Shown: positions 39,946 to 48,656, counted from the first letter of the stretch. The stretch is 50,953 nt of DNA from JAJPXI01 sp045595705 (GCA_045595705.1 JAZOBA010000050.1:1-50953); one strand, 5' to 3'. Notes: generated by a model from the sequence alone, not told the origin. Numbers and translations: made by a program.

Positions 39946-42137
39946 GCGGAACAGTTGCTGCGGTTATTTTCCGGAACGATGAGAATGGATATACCGTACT
40001 TCGGCTGGAGACCGACCATGAGGGAGAGATCACCGTTGTCGGCTGTATGCCCGGCGTTACTCCGGGGGAGACGCTGGAGGCGGAAGGAAGATGGATGAAG
40101 CATGCCTCTTACGGGGCACAGTTTAAAGTGGAGACTTTGCGGCGCAGTATGCCGGTGGGTGAGAGCGCGGTATTTGAATATTTAGCATCCGGTGCAATCA
40201 AAGGGATCGGAGCCCGTACCGCGAAGTTGATCGTGGATGAATTCGGGGCACGAGCGCTTCAAGTGATCGAACAGCAGCCGGAATTGCTGACCCGGCTGAA
40301 GGGTTTTACGGAAAAGCGTGCAAAATCGGTACACGATGCGCTGCTCCAACAGGCGGGCATGCGCCTTTTGATTGACTTTCTCAGTGAGCATAAACTTCCG
40401 CTGACCTTGGCTATGCCGCTGTTCCGGCGCTTTGGGAATTCGGCTATGGATGTTGTCAGAGAAAATCCCTACCTTCTGGCCGAAGGTGATTTTGGGGTGG
40501 ATTTTTCCGTTGCAGACGAGCTTGCTATCCAAATGGGGATTGCAGGAAACGATCCTCAGCGTGTAGAAGCGGGGATTCTGTTTGAATTACGCCATAATTC
40601 AAATAACGGACATACCTTTCTGCCGAGACAGAAATTAATTGCCGCAACAACACAACTGCTGAATCTGAATGACGACAGTACCGAGCGGGCTCTGGATGAG
40701 TTGCTGGATCAGGGAGAAATTGTTCAGGAACAGATTGCGGGGCAGGAAGCATGTTATCTTGCAGAACTGTTCGCCGCCGAATGCAACGTTGCCATTCGTC
40801 TTGCTGAAATGAGTGCAACCGAGCTGGTTCCTCCCCAAGACATTGATCGGGTGATTGATGGGATCCAGAAGGAACAGGGAATCCGATATGCGCCGCAGCA
40901 GGAAGAGGCGGTTCGCCTTGCGGCCACACGTCAGGTGATGCTTTTGACAGGTGGACCGGGAACGGGAAAAACAACTTCACTGTGCGGCGTGCTGGCTTTG
41001 TTTGATGCATTGGGACTGGAAACCGCGCTTGCTGCACCAACCGGACGCGCTGCAAAACGGCTGGGTGAATTGTGCGCAGCGGAAGGAACGACGATACATC
41101 GCCTGTTGGAAACTCAGTTTGATCCGATTTCCGGGGAACTGATTTTTGCACACAATCAGGACGAGCCCCTTCGGTATGATGCGGTTATTGTGGACGAGAC
41201 GTCCATGGTTGACCTTCCCTTGATGAGTGCGCTTCTTGGCGCGTTACGCGGCGATTGCAGATTGGTTCTTGTGGGCGATCCGGATCAGCTTCCTTCTGTC
41301 GGACCGGGCAATCTGCTTTCCGATTTGCTCCGTTCCGGATGTATTCCTTCCATTCGTCTGACAGAGATCTTTCGTCAGGCGTCAGAAAGCGCCATTGTTC
41401 GAACTGCTCATGCGGTCAATCGAGGACAACCTCCGGAACTGGATAACAAATCGAATGATTTCTTTTTCCTGCGCCGACATGAAAGCCAACGCACGGCCGA
41501 GACCATCGTGGATCTGGTTGCGCGCAGATTGCCGGAAAATATGGGTATTCCATCGGATCAGATTCAGGTGCTGTCCCCTACAAGAAAATACAGCACTGGT
41601 ACTGCTAATCTGAATCGCATGCTTCAACAGGCAATCAATCCCCCTGAGGAGGGAAAGGGAGAGCGGCGCTTTGGCGAAGTGATTTTTCGAACCGGTGATC
41701 GCGTGATGCAGGTCAAGAATAATTACGATGTAATGTGGCGTGACAGAAACAGTCTTTCGGCAGGAATGGGAATGTTCAACGGCGATATCGGGCGGATTGA
41801 TGACGTGGATGAAGCCGGAGGTATCGTGACGGTGGATTTTGACGGGAAACTGGTCGATTATACGCCGGACATGCTGATTGAGCTGGAACTTGCCTATGCG
41901 GTTACTGTTCACAAAGCACAGGGAAGTGAGTACCGTGCAGTCGTTTTGGCAGCAATGGACGGTGCGCCGCAGCTTTTGACACGGGGCGTGTTGTACACGG
42001 CTGTAACGCGGGCCCGTGAACTGTTTATCCTTGTGGGCGATGAAAATGTTGTGTTGTCCATGGCAGCCAACAACAGGCAGCAACGGCGTTATTCGGGGCT
42101 TCGAGCACGCCTTGTTGCAATAAGCCAGGCGTTGTAA
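39915..42137 (+). CDS. recD2: RecD2/RecD-like ATP-dependent DNA helicase
   Basis: SF1B 5'-3' helicase of the RecBC-independent RecD2 type, implicated in replication-fork and mismatch-repair processes in Firmicutes. The 740-residue product has an N-terminal OB-like domain (GYTVLRLETDHEGEITVVG) and helix-hairpin-helix region (KGIGARTAKLIVDEFG). Helicase motifs are I LTGGPGTGKTTSL, II VIVDETSMVDLPLM, III LVLVGDPDQLPSVGPG and C-terminal VTVHKAQGSEY/YTAVTRARELF. The start was set at ATG 39915 (GAAGGAAG lies 10-15 bases upstream); the frame runs open further upstream but without support. Confidence 0.95.
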   Translation: MDATKDYNEISGTVAAVIFRNDENGYTVLRLETDHEGEITVVGCMPGVTPGETLEAEGRWMKHASYGAQFKVETLRRSMPVGESAVFEYLASGAIKGIGARTAKLIVDEFGARALQVIEQQPELLTRLKGFTEKRAKSVHDALLQQAGMRLLIDFLSEHKLPLTLAMPLFRRFGNSAMDVVRENPYLLAEGDFGVDFSVADELAIQMGIAGNDPQRVEAGILFELRHNSNNGHTFLPRQKLIAATTQLLNLNDDSTERALDELLDQGEIVQEQIAGQEACYLAELFAAECNVAIRLAEMSATELVPPQDIDRVIDGIQKEQGIRYAPQQEEAVRLAATRQVMLLTGGPGTGKTTSLCGVLALFDALGLETALAAPTGRAAKRLGELCAAEGTTIHRLLETQFDPISGELIFAHNQDEPLRYDAVIVDETSMVDLPLMSALLGALRGDCRLVLVGDPDQLPSVGPGNLLSDLLRSGCIPSIRLTEIFRQASESAIVRTAHAVNRGQPPELDNKSNDFFFLRRHESQRTAETIVDLVARRLPENMGIPSDQIQVLSPTRKYSTGTANLNRMLQQAINPPEEGKGERRFGEVIFRTGDRVMQVKNNYDVMWRDRNSLSAGMGMFNGDIGRIDDVDEAGGIVTVDFDGKLVDYTPDMLIELELAYAVTVHKAQGSEYRAVVLAAMDGAPQLLTRGVLYTAVTRARELFILVGDENVVLSMAANNRQQRRYSGLRARLVAISQAL

Positions 42138-42188
42138 CATCCAGACTCCGGCAATTCATACGCGCAAATTTGTGGTGCCATAACGGAG

Positions 42189-42872
42189 GTGAGATCAATA
42201 AGCTGCTCAAAGATATGGAATGGTGTACTTGATCTCCTGTTTCCGCCTCGGTGTGCTTTTTGCAGGAAACTGATCCAATCCGGTGAATCGGGGATCTGCA
42301 ATGACTGTCAGATAAAGCTGCCTTGGATTGTAGGACAGGAGGCAGAGCAGAAACTTGACTTTGTTTCCCTTTGTGTTTCGCCGCTTTGGTATCGCGACAA
42401 TGTGCGGGAATCTGTTCATCGGTATAAATTTGACGGTTGTAGCGGATATGTAAAAACATACGGTAAATTGGTTGCTCAATGTGTTTCCGACCATCTTTTG
42501 GACCGATTTGATGTGATTTCCTGGGTTCCGCTTTCTGCCAAGAGATTGCGAAAGCGTGGATATGACCAGGCGAAGCTGTTGGCTGTGGAGGCGGCGCGTA
42601 ATTTGGATTGCGTTGCTGTTGAAACGCTGCGTAAGGTTCGCAATACGGATGCGCAGTCAAGCATCAATGATGATTCGGCGCGCCGTGCAAATATACTGGG
42701 TGCATATGAAGTTCCAGACCCTGAATTTGTGGCAGGCAAGCGAATTCTTCTGATTGACGATGTAGTTACAACCGGTGCGACCCTATCGGAATGTGCACGA
42801 GTTCTGCGTACATTTGGGGCGAAAGAGGTCGTTTGCGCGTCCCTTGCCAGAGCGCGGGGACAAAAAACATGA
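42189..42872 (+). CDS. ComF family phosphoribosyltransferase-like protein
   Basis: ComF/GntX-type protein. Relatives take part in DNA uptake for competence, but the family also occurs in non-competent bacteria. It has an N-terminal zinc-finger-like CAFC/CNDC pair in LLFPPRCAFCRKL and GICNDCQ, then a PRTase domain with VPLSAKRLRKRGYDQAKLLA and the PRPP motif ILLIDDVVTTGATL. No well-placed canonical start exists. GTG 42189 lies inside the GGAGGT ribosome binding site (42185-42190), while ATA 42198 is in frame with 7-base spacing. True length is therefore 224 or 227 residues. It follows recD2 by about 50 bases. Confidence 0.9.
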   Translation: MRSISCSKIWNGVLDLLFPPRCAFCRKLIQSGESGICNDCQIKLPWIVGQEAEQKLDFVSLCVSPLWYRDNVRESVHRYKFDGCSGYVKTYGKLVAQCVSDHLLDRFDVISWVPLSAKRLRKRGYDQAKLLAVEAARNLDCVAVETLRKVRNTDAQSSINDDSARRANILGAYEVPDPEFVAGKRILLIDDVVTTGATLSECARVLRTFGAKEVVCASLARARGQKT

Positions 42873-42880
42873 AATTAGCA

Positions 42881-42909
42881 TTGAAAAGATGGTGGACCTT
42901 CGATATAAT
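42881..42909 (+). promoter_or_regulatory. Promoter of mreB (distal)
   Basis: TTGAAA, 17-base spacer, TATAAT, about 70 bases before the mreB start. Confidence 0.8.
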
Positions 42910-42930
42910 ATAATTTACGTAACGTTTGTC

Positions 42931-42958
42931 TTGCCATGGCATTGGCAAAACTTATAGT
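42931..42958 (+). promoter_or_regulatory. Possible second mreB promoter overlapping a palindrome
   Basis: TTGCCA, 16-base spacer, TATAGT. The -35 is part of the inverted repeat TTGCCA-TGGCAT-TGGCAA (42931-42948), which also contains the perfect palindrome TGCCATGGCA. Confidence 0.45.
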
Positions 42959-42981
42959 AAAATGCAATTTGAGGTGTAAGA

Positions 42982-44013
42982 ATGTCTATGTTCAGTAAGG
43001 ATATTGGTATCGACCTTGGTACCGCCTCCATTCTGGTTTATGTAAAGGGTAAGGGCGTTGTGCTGCGCGAGCCCTCTGTTGTTGCAATTGATAAAAACAG
43101 CGGTAAGCTTCTGAAAGTTGGTACCGAGGCACAGCAGATGCTCGGCCGTACGCCCGGTAATATTGTTGCTATTCGTCCCTTGCGTGAGGGTGTCATTTCG
43201 GATTACGACATGACTGAGCGCATGCTTCGCGAATTTATCCGTAAGGTTACTTCCTTCCGTTTGTTTAAGCCCCGTGTTGTCATCTGTGTTCCTTCCGGCA
43301 TTACCGAGGTTGAGGAACGTGCCGTTATCGATGCAGGTATTCAGGCCGGTGCTCGCCGCGTGTATCTGATCGAGGAGCCTTTGGCTGCTGCAATTGGTGC
43401 CGGTGTCGATATCACCAAACCCGATGGTCATATGCTGGTTGATATTGGCGGCGGTACCGCGGATATTGCTGTCATTTCGCTGTCCGGCATCGTGGAATCT
43501 GATTCCATCAAGATTGCAGGTGACCAGTTTGACGAGGCAGTTATTAAGTACATTCGCCGCAAGCACAATGTGCTGATTGGTGAACGTACTGCGGAAGAAC
43601 TCAAAATGACCATTGGCTGCGTGTTCCCCCGTCCCGAAGAGCAGACCATGGAGATTAAGGGACGCTGTTTGATGACCGGTCTGCCTCGTGTGTTTACGGT
43701 CACTTCCACCGAGATGATTGAGGCATTTGAAGAACCCACCAGCCGTATTCTGGAAGCGATCCACTCGGTTTTGGAGCGCACTCCTCCTGAACTGGTTGCA
43801 GATATCTCCACCAACGGCATTATCATGACCGGCGGCGGCAGCCTGATTTGGGGCTTCGATAAGCTGATTGAGTCCCACACCGGCATCGAAACTCATGTGG
43901 CGGATGACGCCATCTCCTGTGTTGCTTACGGCACCGGAAAGAGCCTGGAGTGGGTCAACGACATGCAGGACGGTACCATGAACCTGTCCCGTCGTAAGCA
44001 GATGAACCATTAA
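42982..44013 (+). CDS. mreB: Rod-shape-determining protein MreB
   Basis: Actin-like cytoskeletal ATPase that organises lateral cell-wall synthesis under the membrane. The 343-residue product has the phosphate-1 motif DIGIDLGTASILVYVKGKG, connect motif LIEEPLAAAIGAG, phosphate-2 VDIGGGTADIAVISL and adenosine motif IIMTGGGSLIWG. A GAGGTG ribosome binding site is present. mreC and mreD do not follow, so this is a stand-alone MreB/Mbl paralogue. A terminator closes the unit directly downstream. Confidence 0.97.
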   Translation: MSMFSKDIGIDLGTASILVYVKGKGVVLREPSVVAIDKNSGKLLKVGTEAQQMLGRTPGNIVAIRPLREGVISDYDMTERMLREFIRKVTSFRLFKPRVVICVPSGITEVEERAVIDAGIQAGARRVYLIEEPLAAAIGAGVDITKPDGHMLVDIGGGTADIAVISLSGIVESDSIKIAGDQFDEAVIKYIRRKHNVLIGERTAEELKMTIGCVFPRPEEQTMEIKGRCLMTGLPRVFTVTSTEMIEAFEEPTSRILEAIHSVLERTPPELVADISTNGIIMTGGGSLIWGFDKLIESHTGIETHVADDAISCVAYGTGKSLEWVNDMQDGTMNLSRRKQMNH

Positions 44014-44024
44014 TTTGAATCAAT

Positions 44025-44064
44025 ACGAAGCCTGACGTTGTCTTGCGTCAGGCTTCGTTTGTTT
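44025..44064 (+). terminator. Terminator after mreB
   Basis: ACGAAGCCTGACG/CGTCAGGCTTCGT with an 8-base loop, followed by TTGTTTG. Confidence 0.85.
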
Positions 44065-44149
44065 GCATGGAAAGTGAATAAAATAGGATTGATTTTGTGC
44101 GTTTCCATAAACAATTCCTGCGAATTAGACAATAAATTGGCAAAATTGC

Positions 44150-44178
44150 TTGCAAAAATTTAGATAGGATACTATAAT
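44150..44178 (+). promoter_or_regulatory. Promoter of carD
   Basis: TTGCAA, 17-base spacer, TATAAT, about 57 bases before the start codon. Confidence 0.82.
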
Positions 44179-44234
44179 ATTTTATGTAAAACCCGATTTC
44201 CTTCAGTTTATTTACCTTTGAGGAGGTGGGAATC

Positions 44235-44711
44235 ATGTTTCAAGCAGGAGATAAAATAGCACATCCGATGCATGGTGCAGGTGTAATTGACAGCATTGAA
44301 GAAAAAAAGGTCAATGGTGTTGTGCGCAGTTATTATGTCCTGAAGCTGCCGGTTGGCGGTATGATGGTTATGATTCCCACAGAAAACTGTGAAGAAATCG
44401 GAGTTCGTCCGATTATTGACAAAGTAGAAGGCGATAAGGTAATTGCTGCATTTGGCGAAATCGCAGTTGAAATGGATAACAACTGGAATCGACGTTATCG
44501 CGAGAATATGGAACGGCTGAAAAGTGGAAATCTTCTGGAAGTGGCAAGAGTTGTCAAAGGACTGATGCTTCGTGACGTGAACCGCGGTTTGTCCAACGGT
44601 GAGCGCAAGATGCTCCATTCAGCCAAACAGATTCTGATTTCTGAATTGGTTCTTTCTCAATGTTGCAGCTATGAAGAGATTGAGATGCGCATAAACCTCG
44701 CCCTGGCATAA
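44235..44711 (+). CDS. CarD/CdnL family transcriptional regulator
   Basis: RNA-polymerase-binding regulator that stabilises open complexes. The 158-residue product has the N-terminal Tudor-like RNAP-interacting domain (GDKIAHPMHGAGVIDSIEEK, YYVLKLPVGGMMVMIP) and an all-helical C-terminal DNA-binding domain (MERLKSGNLLEVARVVKGL, LSNGERKMLHSAKQIL). ATG 44235 follows GAGGAGGTG. It precedes ispD-ispF, a frequent Firmicute arrangement, with a modest hairpin between. Confidence 0.95.
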   Translation: MFQAGDKIAHPMHGAGVIDSIEEKKVNGVVRSYYVLKLPVGGMMVMIPTENCEEIGVRPIIDKVEGDKVIAAFGEIAVEMDNNWNRRYRENMERLKSGNLLEVARVVKGLMLRDVNRGLSNGERKMLHSAKQILISELVLSQCCSYEEIEMRINLALA

Positions 44712-44734
44712 TACAGTAACACAAGGCATCGACG

Positions 44735-44758
44735 GGCGGCCGAAAGGCCGCCTTGTTT
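44735..44758 (+). terminator. Weak terminator between carD and ispD
   Basis: GGCGGCC-GAAA-GGCCGCC followed by TTGTTT. It ends 17 bases before the ispD start, so read-through or attenuation is possible. Confidence 0.55.
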
Positions 44759-44774
44759 CATGGAGGCGGAGAAG

Positions 44775-45503
44775 TTGTTTGGGTTGTTCAAGCGAAAGAA
44801 AAAAGAGGCAGAACCGTATTGTGCGGCGGTTGTTGTGGCAGCGGGTTCGTCTACTCGCATGGGCAGGGATAAGCTCATGCTCGAATTGGCCGGAACCCCC
44901 GTTGTGATTCATACATTGCGTGCATTGGACCTTTGTCCGCAGATTCACGAAATCATTGTGGTGACGCGGGAAGATCTTATGGTGCCAATCAGTAAACTGT
45001 GTGCGGAGTTTGCTCTGGCGAAGGTTCGCAAAATTGTTGTTGGGGGATCGACTCGGGCGCAGTCGGTTTATAACGGAGTGCAGGAAGTTTCAAAACAGAC
45101 CCGATTGATTGCGATTCATGACGGAGCACGTCCTTTGGTTTCTCAGAATGTTCTGCAGGAAGTTATTGCTGCCGCAGCCGAATGTAATGCTGCAGCGCCC
45201 GCTGTTCCGGTAAAGGATACGATCAAGTGTGCAGAAAATGGGATCGTGACGGATACACCGGATCGAGCGAAGTTGTATGCAGTACAGACACCTCAGGTGT
45301 TTGAAGCTGACGTGATTCGCGCTGCATTGTACAAGGCGGTTGATGAAAATCAGCCCATCACCGATGATTGCTCGGCGGTTGAATTGCTGGGAATGAAGGT
45401 TACATTGACGCAGGGTGCGGATGAAAACATAAAGATTACGACCCCGGCCGATCTGGTTTTGGCTGAGGCGCTTCTTACGTGGCGAAATGAGGGATTGCAA
45501 TGA
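44775..45503 (+). CDS. ispD: 2-C-methyl-D-erythritol 4-phosphate cytidylyltransferase
   Basis: Third step of the MEP isoprenoid pathway: MEP + CTP gives CDP-ME. The 242-residue product has the nucleotidyltransferase signature VVAAGSSTRMGRDKLML, IHDGARPLVSQ, VPVKDTIK and VQTPQVFE. The start is probably TTG 44775, 8 bases after GGAGG (44762-44766). The in-frame ATG 44760 overlaps that site and has none of its own. A short basic extension (FKRKKKEAE) precedes the catalytic domain. The stop overlaps ispF (ATGA). Confidence 0.96.
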   Translation: MFGLFKRKKKEAEPYCAAVVVAAGSSTRMGRDKLMLELAGTPVVIHTLRALDLCPQIHEIIVVTREDLMVPISKLCAEFALAKVRKIVVGGSTRAQSVYNGVQEVSKQTRLIAIHDGARPLVSQNVLQEVIAAAAECNAAAPAVPVKDTIKCAENGIVTDTPDRAKLYAVQTPQVFEADVIRAALYKAVDENQPITDDCSAVELLGMKVTLTQGADENIKITTPADLVLAEALLTWRNEGLQ

Positions 45504-45976
45504 GAATCGGACAGGGATATGATGTGCATCGTCTTGTGGAAGGCCGCAAGTTGATTTTGGGTGGAGTAGAGATTCCGTATGAGCTTGGCTTGCAGGGCCA
45601 TTCTGATGCTGATGTTCTGACACATGCCATTATGGATGCGCTGCTCGGTGCTGCGGGAATGGGTGATATCGGACGGCATTTTCCGGATACCGATCCCCAA
45701 TATTCCGGTGCCGATAGCTTAAAGTTGCTGGCTGCTGTTGTGGATAAACTGGCAGCAGCCGGTTGGTCGATTGGCAATGTGGATACCACCATTGTTGCGC
45801 AGAAACCGAAACTTGCATCGTATTTACCCCAGATGCAACAGAATCTGGCGTCTGTTATGGGTGTTTGTCCGGATCGGGTCAATGTGAAGGCGACTACTGA
45901 GGAAAAGCTTGGCTTTACCGGGTCCGGCGAAGGTATGGCAGCACAGGCAATTGCCTTGCTGATTGAGATCAACTGA
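45500..45976 (+). CDS. ispF: 2-C-methyl-D-erythritol 2,4-cyclodiphosphate synthase
   Basis: Fifth MEP-pathway step, a zinc-dependent homotrimer cyclising CDP-ME 2-phosphate. The 158-residue product has metal ligands in GYDVHRL (Asp/His) and HSDADVLTHAIMDAL, plus GDIGRHFPDTD and the C-terminal KATTEEKLGFTGSGEGMAA. It is coupled to ispD by a four-base overlap, as in many bacteria where the two are adjacent or fused. A strong terminator follows. Confidence 0.98.
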   Translation: MRIGQGYDVHRLVEGRKLILGGVEIPYELGLQGHSDADVLTHAIMDALLGAAGMGDIGRHFPDTDPQYSGADSLKLLAAVVDKLAAAGWSIGNVDTTIVAQKPKLASYLPQMQQNLASVMGVCPDRVNVKATTEEKLGFTGSGEGMAAQAIALLIEIN

Positions 45977-45979
45977 CAA

Positions 45980-46025
45980 AATGCTCCCCTTGTGCATAGA
46001 ATGTGCACAAGGGGAGTGTTTTTTC
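45980..46025 (+). terminator. Terminator after ispF
   Basis: CTCCCCTTGTGCA/TGCACAAGGGGAG with T6. Confidence 0.92.
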
Positions 46026-46060
46026 ATCCTTGTAAGTGCCTTGAGCGCACGGAGGTGGGT

Positions 46061-46315
46061 ATGGTTTATTATCTGATTATCTGTCGGTCGCTGACCTATG
46101 CACAGAAAACAGCGGCCGTATTGGAACGGGCAGGAATTACTGCCCATATAATGCGCGCACCGAAACTTGTTTCGGAATCCGGCTGCAGTCATGCAGTGAA
46201 AGTGTCAGAACGAAATCTGATGGATGCGCTGCAGATTCTGAAACGCGTCGGATTGTCGCCTGAGCGTGTTTATGTTATGTCAGCAGATGGGAGCTACAAA
46301 GAGGTGAGCCAATGA
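46061..46315 (+). CDS. DUF3343 protein (putative sulfur/selenium carrier)
   Basis: An 84-residue protein beginning MVYYLIICRSLTYAQKTAAV. It resembles DUF3343 proteins, which share a single conserved cysteine (here SESGCSHAVKV) and sit next to class V aminotransferase/cysteine-desulfurase-like genes. A role as a small S/Se acceptor has been proposed from such context but is not established. GGAGGTGGG lies just upstream of ATG 46061. Its stop overlaps the next gene's ATG (ATGA), so the two are tightly coupled. Confidence 0.8.
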   Translation: MVYYLIICRSLTYAQKTAAVLERAGITAHIMRAPKLVSESGCSHAVKVSERNLMDALQILKRVGLSPERVYVMSADGSYKEVSQ

Positions 46316-47436
46316 TCTATCTGGACAGCGCGGCAACTACGCTGCAGAAGCCGTCTTCGGTTGCTGCAGCTGTTTGCCGGGCAATGAGTCAGATGTCCAG
46401 TCCCGGCAGAGGGAGCCATCGTTCGGCTATGCTTGCTGCGGAAACGGTATTTCAGTGTCGGGAAACGGTAGCTCGTTTGTTCGGCGCTGCGAAGCTTGAC
46501 TACGTGGTATTCACTTCCAACGCGACACATGGATTGAATATAGCAATTAAATCGACTGTGAAACAGGGTAGTTCAGTCATGATTACGGGATACGAACACA
46601 ATGCCGTGACAAGACCGTTGCAGGCGATCCCGAATGTGTCAATTCATGTTGCGAATAGTCCGTTGTATCGTCCCGATCTGCTCTTGGAACAAGCGCATAA
46701 AATCCTGAAGAAAGGCGTAGATGCGGCAGTCTGTACTCATGTATCAAATGTGTTTGGTTACGTTCAGCCAATCAAAGAAATTTCGGAATTATGCAGGAAG
46801 TATGGTGTTCCTTTGATTGTTGACGCCTCGCAATCTGCGGGATGCCTTCCAATATCCATGATGGAGTGGGGAGCGGAATTTGTTGCGGCACCGGGACATA
46901 AGGGATTGTACGGCCCACAGGGGACGGGAATTCTGATCTGCTCGAACGAAAAAGTAAGACCCTTGCTTGAGGGAGGAACTGGAAGCGATTCGGAAAAGCA
47001 GGTTATGCCGGAATATTTACCTGACCGATTGGAGGCCGGAACCCATAATGTTCCGGGGATAGCCGGTCTGCTGGAAGGGCTGAAGTTTATAGAAGAACAT
47101 GGTATAACTAATATTTTAGAACACGAGCGAAAACTGGCGCTGTATACGGCCAGAAGGCTGGAGCGCATAGCTGGTGTAGAAGTGTTTTATGCGCCAGGGT
47201 TAAAGAACCAAACTGGCGTGCTATCCTTTCGGGTGGATGGGGTTGACTGCGAAACAGTGGCGGAAGAGTTACAGCGGGCAGATATTGCAGTCAGGGCAGG
47301 TTTGCATTGTGCGCCGTTGGCGCATCAAAGTGCCGGAACAATGGAAACCGGCACGGTGCGTTTGAGTGTGTCAGCATTTAATACGTTGTACGACATGGAG
47401 CGCTTGGTAGAAGTAGTGTCAAGGCTTTTTGCATGA
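46312..47436 (+). CDS. Cysteine desulfurase-like class V aminotransferase
   Basis: PLP enzyme of 374 residues in the NifS/CsdB superfamily, closest by motif to the EF2568-type subgroup associated with selenium-dependent molybdenum hydroxylase loci. Visible motifs are YLDSAATTLQKP, NATHGLNIAI, HNAVTRPL, IVDASQSAGCLP, the PLP lysine in APGHKGLYGPQGTG and the persulfide-loop cysteine in RAGLHCAPLAHQ. The coupled upstream DUF3343 protein is a candidate acceptor of the persulfide or selenium. No selD or molybdenum hydroxylase genes are in the window, so the selenium link is inference. Confidence 0.88.
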   Translation: MIYLDSAATTLQKPSSVAAAVCRAMSQMSSPGRGSHRSAMLAAETVFQCRETVARLFGAAKLDYVVFTSNATHGLNIAIKSTVKQGSSVMITGYEHNAVTRPLQAIPNVSIHVANSPLYRPDLLLEQAHKILKKGVDAAVCTHVSNVFGYVQPIKEISELCRKYGVPLIVDASQSAGCLPISMMEWGAEFVAAPGHKGLYGPQGTGILICSNEKVRPLLEGGTGSDSEKQVMPEYLPDRLEAGTHNVPGIAGLLEGLKFIEEHGITNILEHERKLALYTARRLERIAGVEVFYAPGLKNQTGVLSFRVDGVDCETVAEELQRADIAVRAGLHCAPLAHQSAGTMETGTVRLSVSAFNTLYDMERLVEVVSRLFA

Positions 47437-47450
47437 CGAAGATTGAAATT

Positions 47451-47491
47451 AAAAGGATCAGGGGTTCTGTGATGAACGTCCCTGATCCTTT
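47451..47491. terminator. Bidirectional terminator between the desulfurase and P1 peptidase genes
   Basis: AAAGGATCAGGG/CCCTGATCCTTT with a 16-base loop, between convergent genes. Confidence 0.75.
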
Positions 47492-47505
47492 GCTGTGAGG
47501 TTGAT

Positions 47506-48549
47506 TTAATTTGAAGTAGTCCAAAGCTCGGTCAGAGCATAGATCGTTTTTCCATTTCGGCTGACAGCGGTTTGTGCGCTCAGCATGGAATTGAGTACTG
47601 CCTCTTCGGCACATTCTGCAACCGCGCGGAAGGGGAGATCCATCTCGTCTTCCGAGAAAAAGGTGCCTTGACGCAGAGCGGATTTGTCACGGCTGTCCCA
47701 AGGGTTTGCGGTGGAGAAGGCAAGGAATACTTCGCCGCTTCCGTGACCAATGAAAGAACCAAGCCGTGCAAGACCCACCGAGGCGCGTTTTGCGATGCGC
47801 CCAAGCTGGCGGGAGTCCAATGGAAGGTCAGTTGCAATAATCAGAATGCAGGATCCTTTGTCCGGTTCACGGGCAGCCAATTGTTCGGCCAACTCTTTGC
47901 CGATGTTCTTTCCTTGAATGGTCAGATCGGACAGGCAGCCGTGGTTGGTCTGTGCCAGTACACCGAGGGTGAATGTCCGGCCATCCAGTACGATTTGGCG
48001 CGATGCCGAACCGACGCCGCCCTTAAGGTCGTGGCAGATCATGCCGGTGCCGCAGCCCACTGCGCCTTCTTTGAAATCCGTGGAAGCCGACCGGATTGCA
48101 GCCAGAACATGTTCGGCCTGTACAGCACGTTGCTGAATGTGATTGAGCGTGCCGTCGTTGCACTCGCAAACCACGGGGTTGACCGAACGGAGAGTGTGTC
48201 CGTCTTCTGCACACCGATCCACCATATATCCGACCAGCGCATCCCAGACCAATCCCACATTCAAGGTGTTGGTCAGGGCAATGGGGGTTTCCAATGTGCC
48301 AAGTTCATTGACCTGAACCAGTCCGGCTGCTTTCCCGAATCCGTTCAGGACAAAGGCAGCTGCAGGAAGTTTATGAAAAAAGGGATTTTCTTCACAAGGA
48401 AGTACAACGGTTACGCCGGTTTTATGCTCCGCTGTGTTAATGGTACAATGGCCGACGGTAACACCGGGAACATCGGTGATTTTGTTTTTGGGTCCGGTTG
48501 GAAGTCGACCTACATGCAGACCGTAATCTCTGGCGCGTTTTTGTTCCAT
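47506..48549 (-). CDS. P1 family peptidase (DmpA-like aminopeptidase)
   Basis: Ntn-type L-aminopeptidase/D-esterase family enzyme that cleaves itself to expose an N-terminal serine. The 347-residue product shows ITDVPGVTVGH, GFGKAAGLVQVNELGTLETPIALT (as separate segments), GAVGCGTGM and the predicted self-cleavage region LARLGSFIGHGSGEVFLAFST, where Gly-Ser is the scissile bond. Relatives act on beta-amino peptides or D-amino acid amides; the substrate here is unknown. It is monocistronic, convergent with the desulfurase gene and divergent from the helicase gene. Confidence 0.93.
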   Translation of the reverse strand: MEQKRARDYGLHVGRLPTGPKNKITDVPGVTVGHCTINTAEHKTGVTVVLPCEENPFFHKLPAAAFVLNGFGKAAGLVQVNELGTLETPIALTNTLNVGLVWDALVGYMVDRCAEDGHTLRSVNPVVCECNDGTLNHIQQRAVQAEHVLAAIRSASTDFKEGAVGCGTGMICHDLKGGVGSASRQIVLDGRTFTLGVLAQTNHGCLSDLTIQGKNIGKELAEQLAAREPDKGSCILIIATDLPLDSRQLGRIAKRASVGLARLGSFIGHGSGEVFLAFSTANPWDSRDKSALRQGTFFSEDEMDLPFRAVAECAEEAVLNSMLSAQTAVSRNGKTIYALTELWTTSN

Positions 48550-48580
48550 ATTTGATTCTCTCCAAACAAATATTTTTATT

Positions 48581-48610
48581 ATTTTACCACGGTGTATGGT
48601 AATGACACAA
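48581..48610 (-). promoter_or_regulatory. Possible promoter of the P1 peptidase gene
   Basis: Minus strand TTGTGT, 18-base spacer, TAAAAT, about 32 bases before the start codon. Confidence 0.5.
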
Positions 48611-48656
48611 TATAAAATTCAATTTATCATTGGATTAGAATTGTGCACCGGCAGGG

